DNA of 6,854 nt from Lactobacillus sp. UBA5804 (GTDB taxonomy: Bacteria; Bacillota; Bacilli; Lactobacillales; Lactobacillaceae): positions 1-6,854 of the forward strand of contig DIDI01000030.1 of NCBI GenBank assembly GCA_002418055.1, written 5' to 3'. The translations under genes were made by a program, and so were the position numbers. Under the pieces are notes generated by a model. It was given only the letters and a program-made list of their open reading frames with translations. It was not told the origin of the DNA and did no database searches. Below, in pieces: positions 6,519-6,854 of the stretch (its first letter is position 1; the number at the start of each line of letters is the position of its first letter).

Positions 6519-6854
6519 ATTGGTTGGCTTGGTTTTTGAGCAAATCCCGGATTTCTTCTAAGTAATCTGTAGAAGTGGGACCCGTAACTTTTTCATGTTT
6601 TGGCATCAAGCGATTAATCCCTTTGACTAAGCAAAAGACCACTAAAGCAATGATGATAAAGTTAATCACAGCACTGATAAATGCGCCATACTTAAAATTA
6701 GCGCCAGCAATGCGGAACATCATACTTGAAAGATCAATCTTACCAATAATTAAACCGATTAAAGGGTTAATCAAATTTTTAACCAATGAAGTGACAATGG
6801 CAGTAAACGCTGACCCCATAATCACACCAACCGCTAGGTCCATGACATTACCAC
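6517..6854 (-). CDS. mscL: Large-conductance mechanosensitive channel MscL, 5'-truncated
   Basis: A homopentameric inner-membrane channel that opens under membrane tension to release solutes after hypo-osmotic shock. The frame stays open through the right edge: codons upstream of the Met at 6843 read G-N-V, giving GNVMDLAVGVIMG, the conserved start of TM1 in this family. That Met is therefore internal, and roughly ten N-terminal residues (the amphipathic helix and start codon) lie outside the window. Visible: TM1 with its Gly/Ala-rich pore-lining face (about 6844-6742), a short extracytoplasmic loop (DLSSMMFRIAGANFKYG), TM2 (about 6687-6622), and a charged C-terminal helix YLEEIRDLLKNQ. With the missing residues the length would be about 120, normal for Firmicutes MscL. 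It converges on trxA and shares its terminator; its stop TAA sits inside the terminator's outer stem. Its promoter is outside the window. Confidence 0.95.
   Translation of the reverse strand, partial: GNVMDLAVGVIMGSAFTAIVTSLVKNLINPLIGLIIGKIDLSSMMFRIAGANFKYGAFISAVINFIIIALVVFCLVKGINRLMPKHEKVTGPTSTDYLEEIRDLLKNQANQ

Noticed and set aside
6517..6843. Complete 108-residue MscL starting at the Met at 6843
   Set aside because: In-frame codons upstream encode the conserved GNV before MDLAVGV, so the Met is internal and the gene runs off the window edge.

Overview
The window reads as a stretch of low-to-moderate GC Firmicutes chromosome, most likely Lactobacillaceae (Lactobacillus sensu lato). The basis is the gene order alaS - ireB (UPF0297) - ruvX - DUF1292 - mutS2 - trxA, Gram-positive style Shine-Dalgarno sites, and protein sequences that resemble lactobacillar family members as I remember them. 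No database search was possible, so genus and species are not assigned. The content is conserved housekeeping, and I found no sign of an undescribed system.

Layout. Bases 1-47 are not bacterial: they match the tail of the Illumina P5 primer, an 8-base index, the Nextera read-1 adapter and the 19-base Tn5 mosaic end. The adapter happens to be open in the alaS frame, so a naive gene call from GTG at 10 gives a chimeric protein whose first dozen residues are adapter. The real alaS sequence starts at about 48-49 and lacks roughly the first 26 codons. After alaS (stop 2607) comes a 52-base gap with a candidate promoter, then a tightly packed cluster: ireB (2660-2917), ruvX (2917-3351, TAATG overlap) and a DUF1292/YrzB gene (3344-3658, overlapping ruvX). 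A clear intrinsic terminator (3661-3687) follows. mutS2 starts only 20 bases beyond its T-tract. A good promoter with an extended -10 element precedes trxA (6137-6448). A long, nearly symmetrical hairpin (6463-6518) separates trxA from the convergent mscL gene, whose 5' end runs off the right edge.

How the genes fit together. AlaRS supplies Ala-tRNA. IreB is a small substrate of a Ser/Thr kinase and affects envelope stress and peptidoglycan precursor control. RuvX/YqgF is an RNase H-like nuclease, linked to pre-16S rRNA maturation. YrzB is of unknown function. MutS2 is an ATPase with a C-terminal Smr domain, linked to suppression of recombination and to rescue of collided ribosomes. Thioredoxin keeps cytoplasmic thiols reduced. 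MscL is the large-conductance osmotic release valve. The most useful second looks are the adapter fusion, the transcription of mutS2 so close behind a terminator, and the shared trxA/mscL terminator that overlaps the mscL stop codon.
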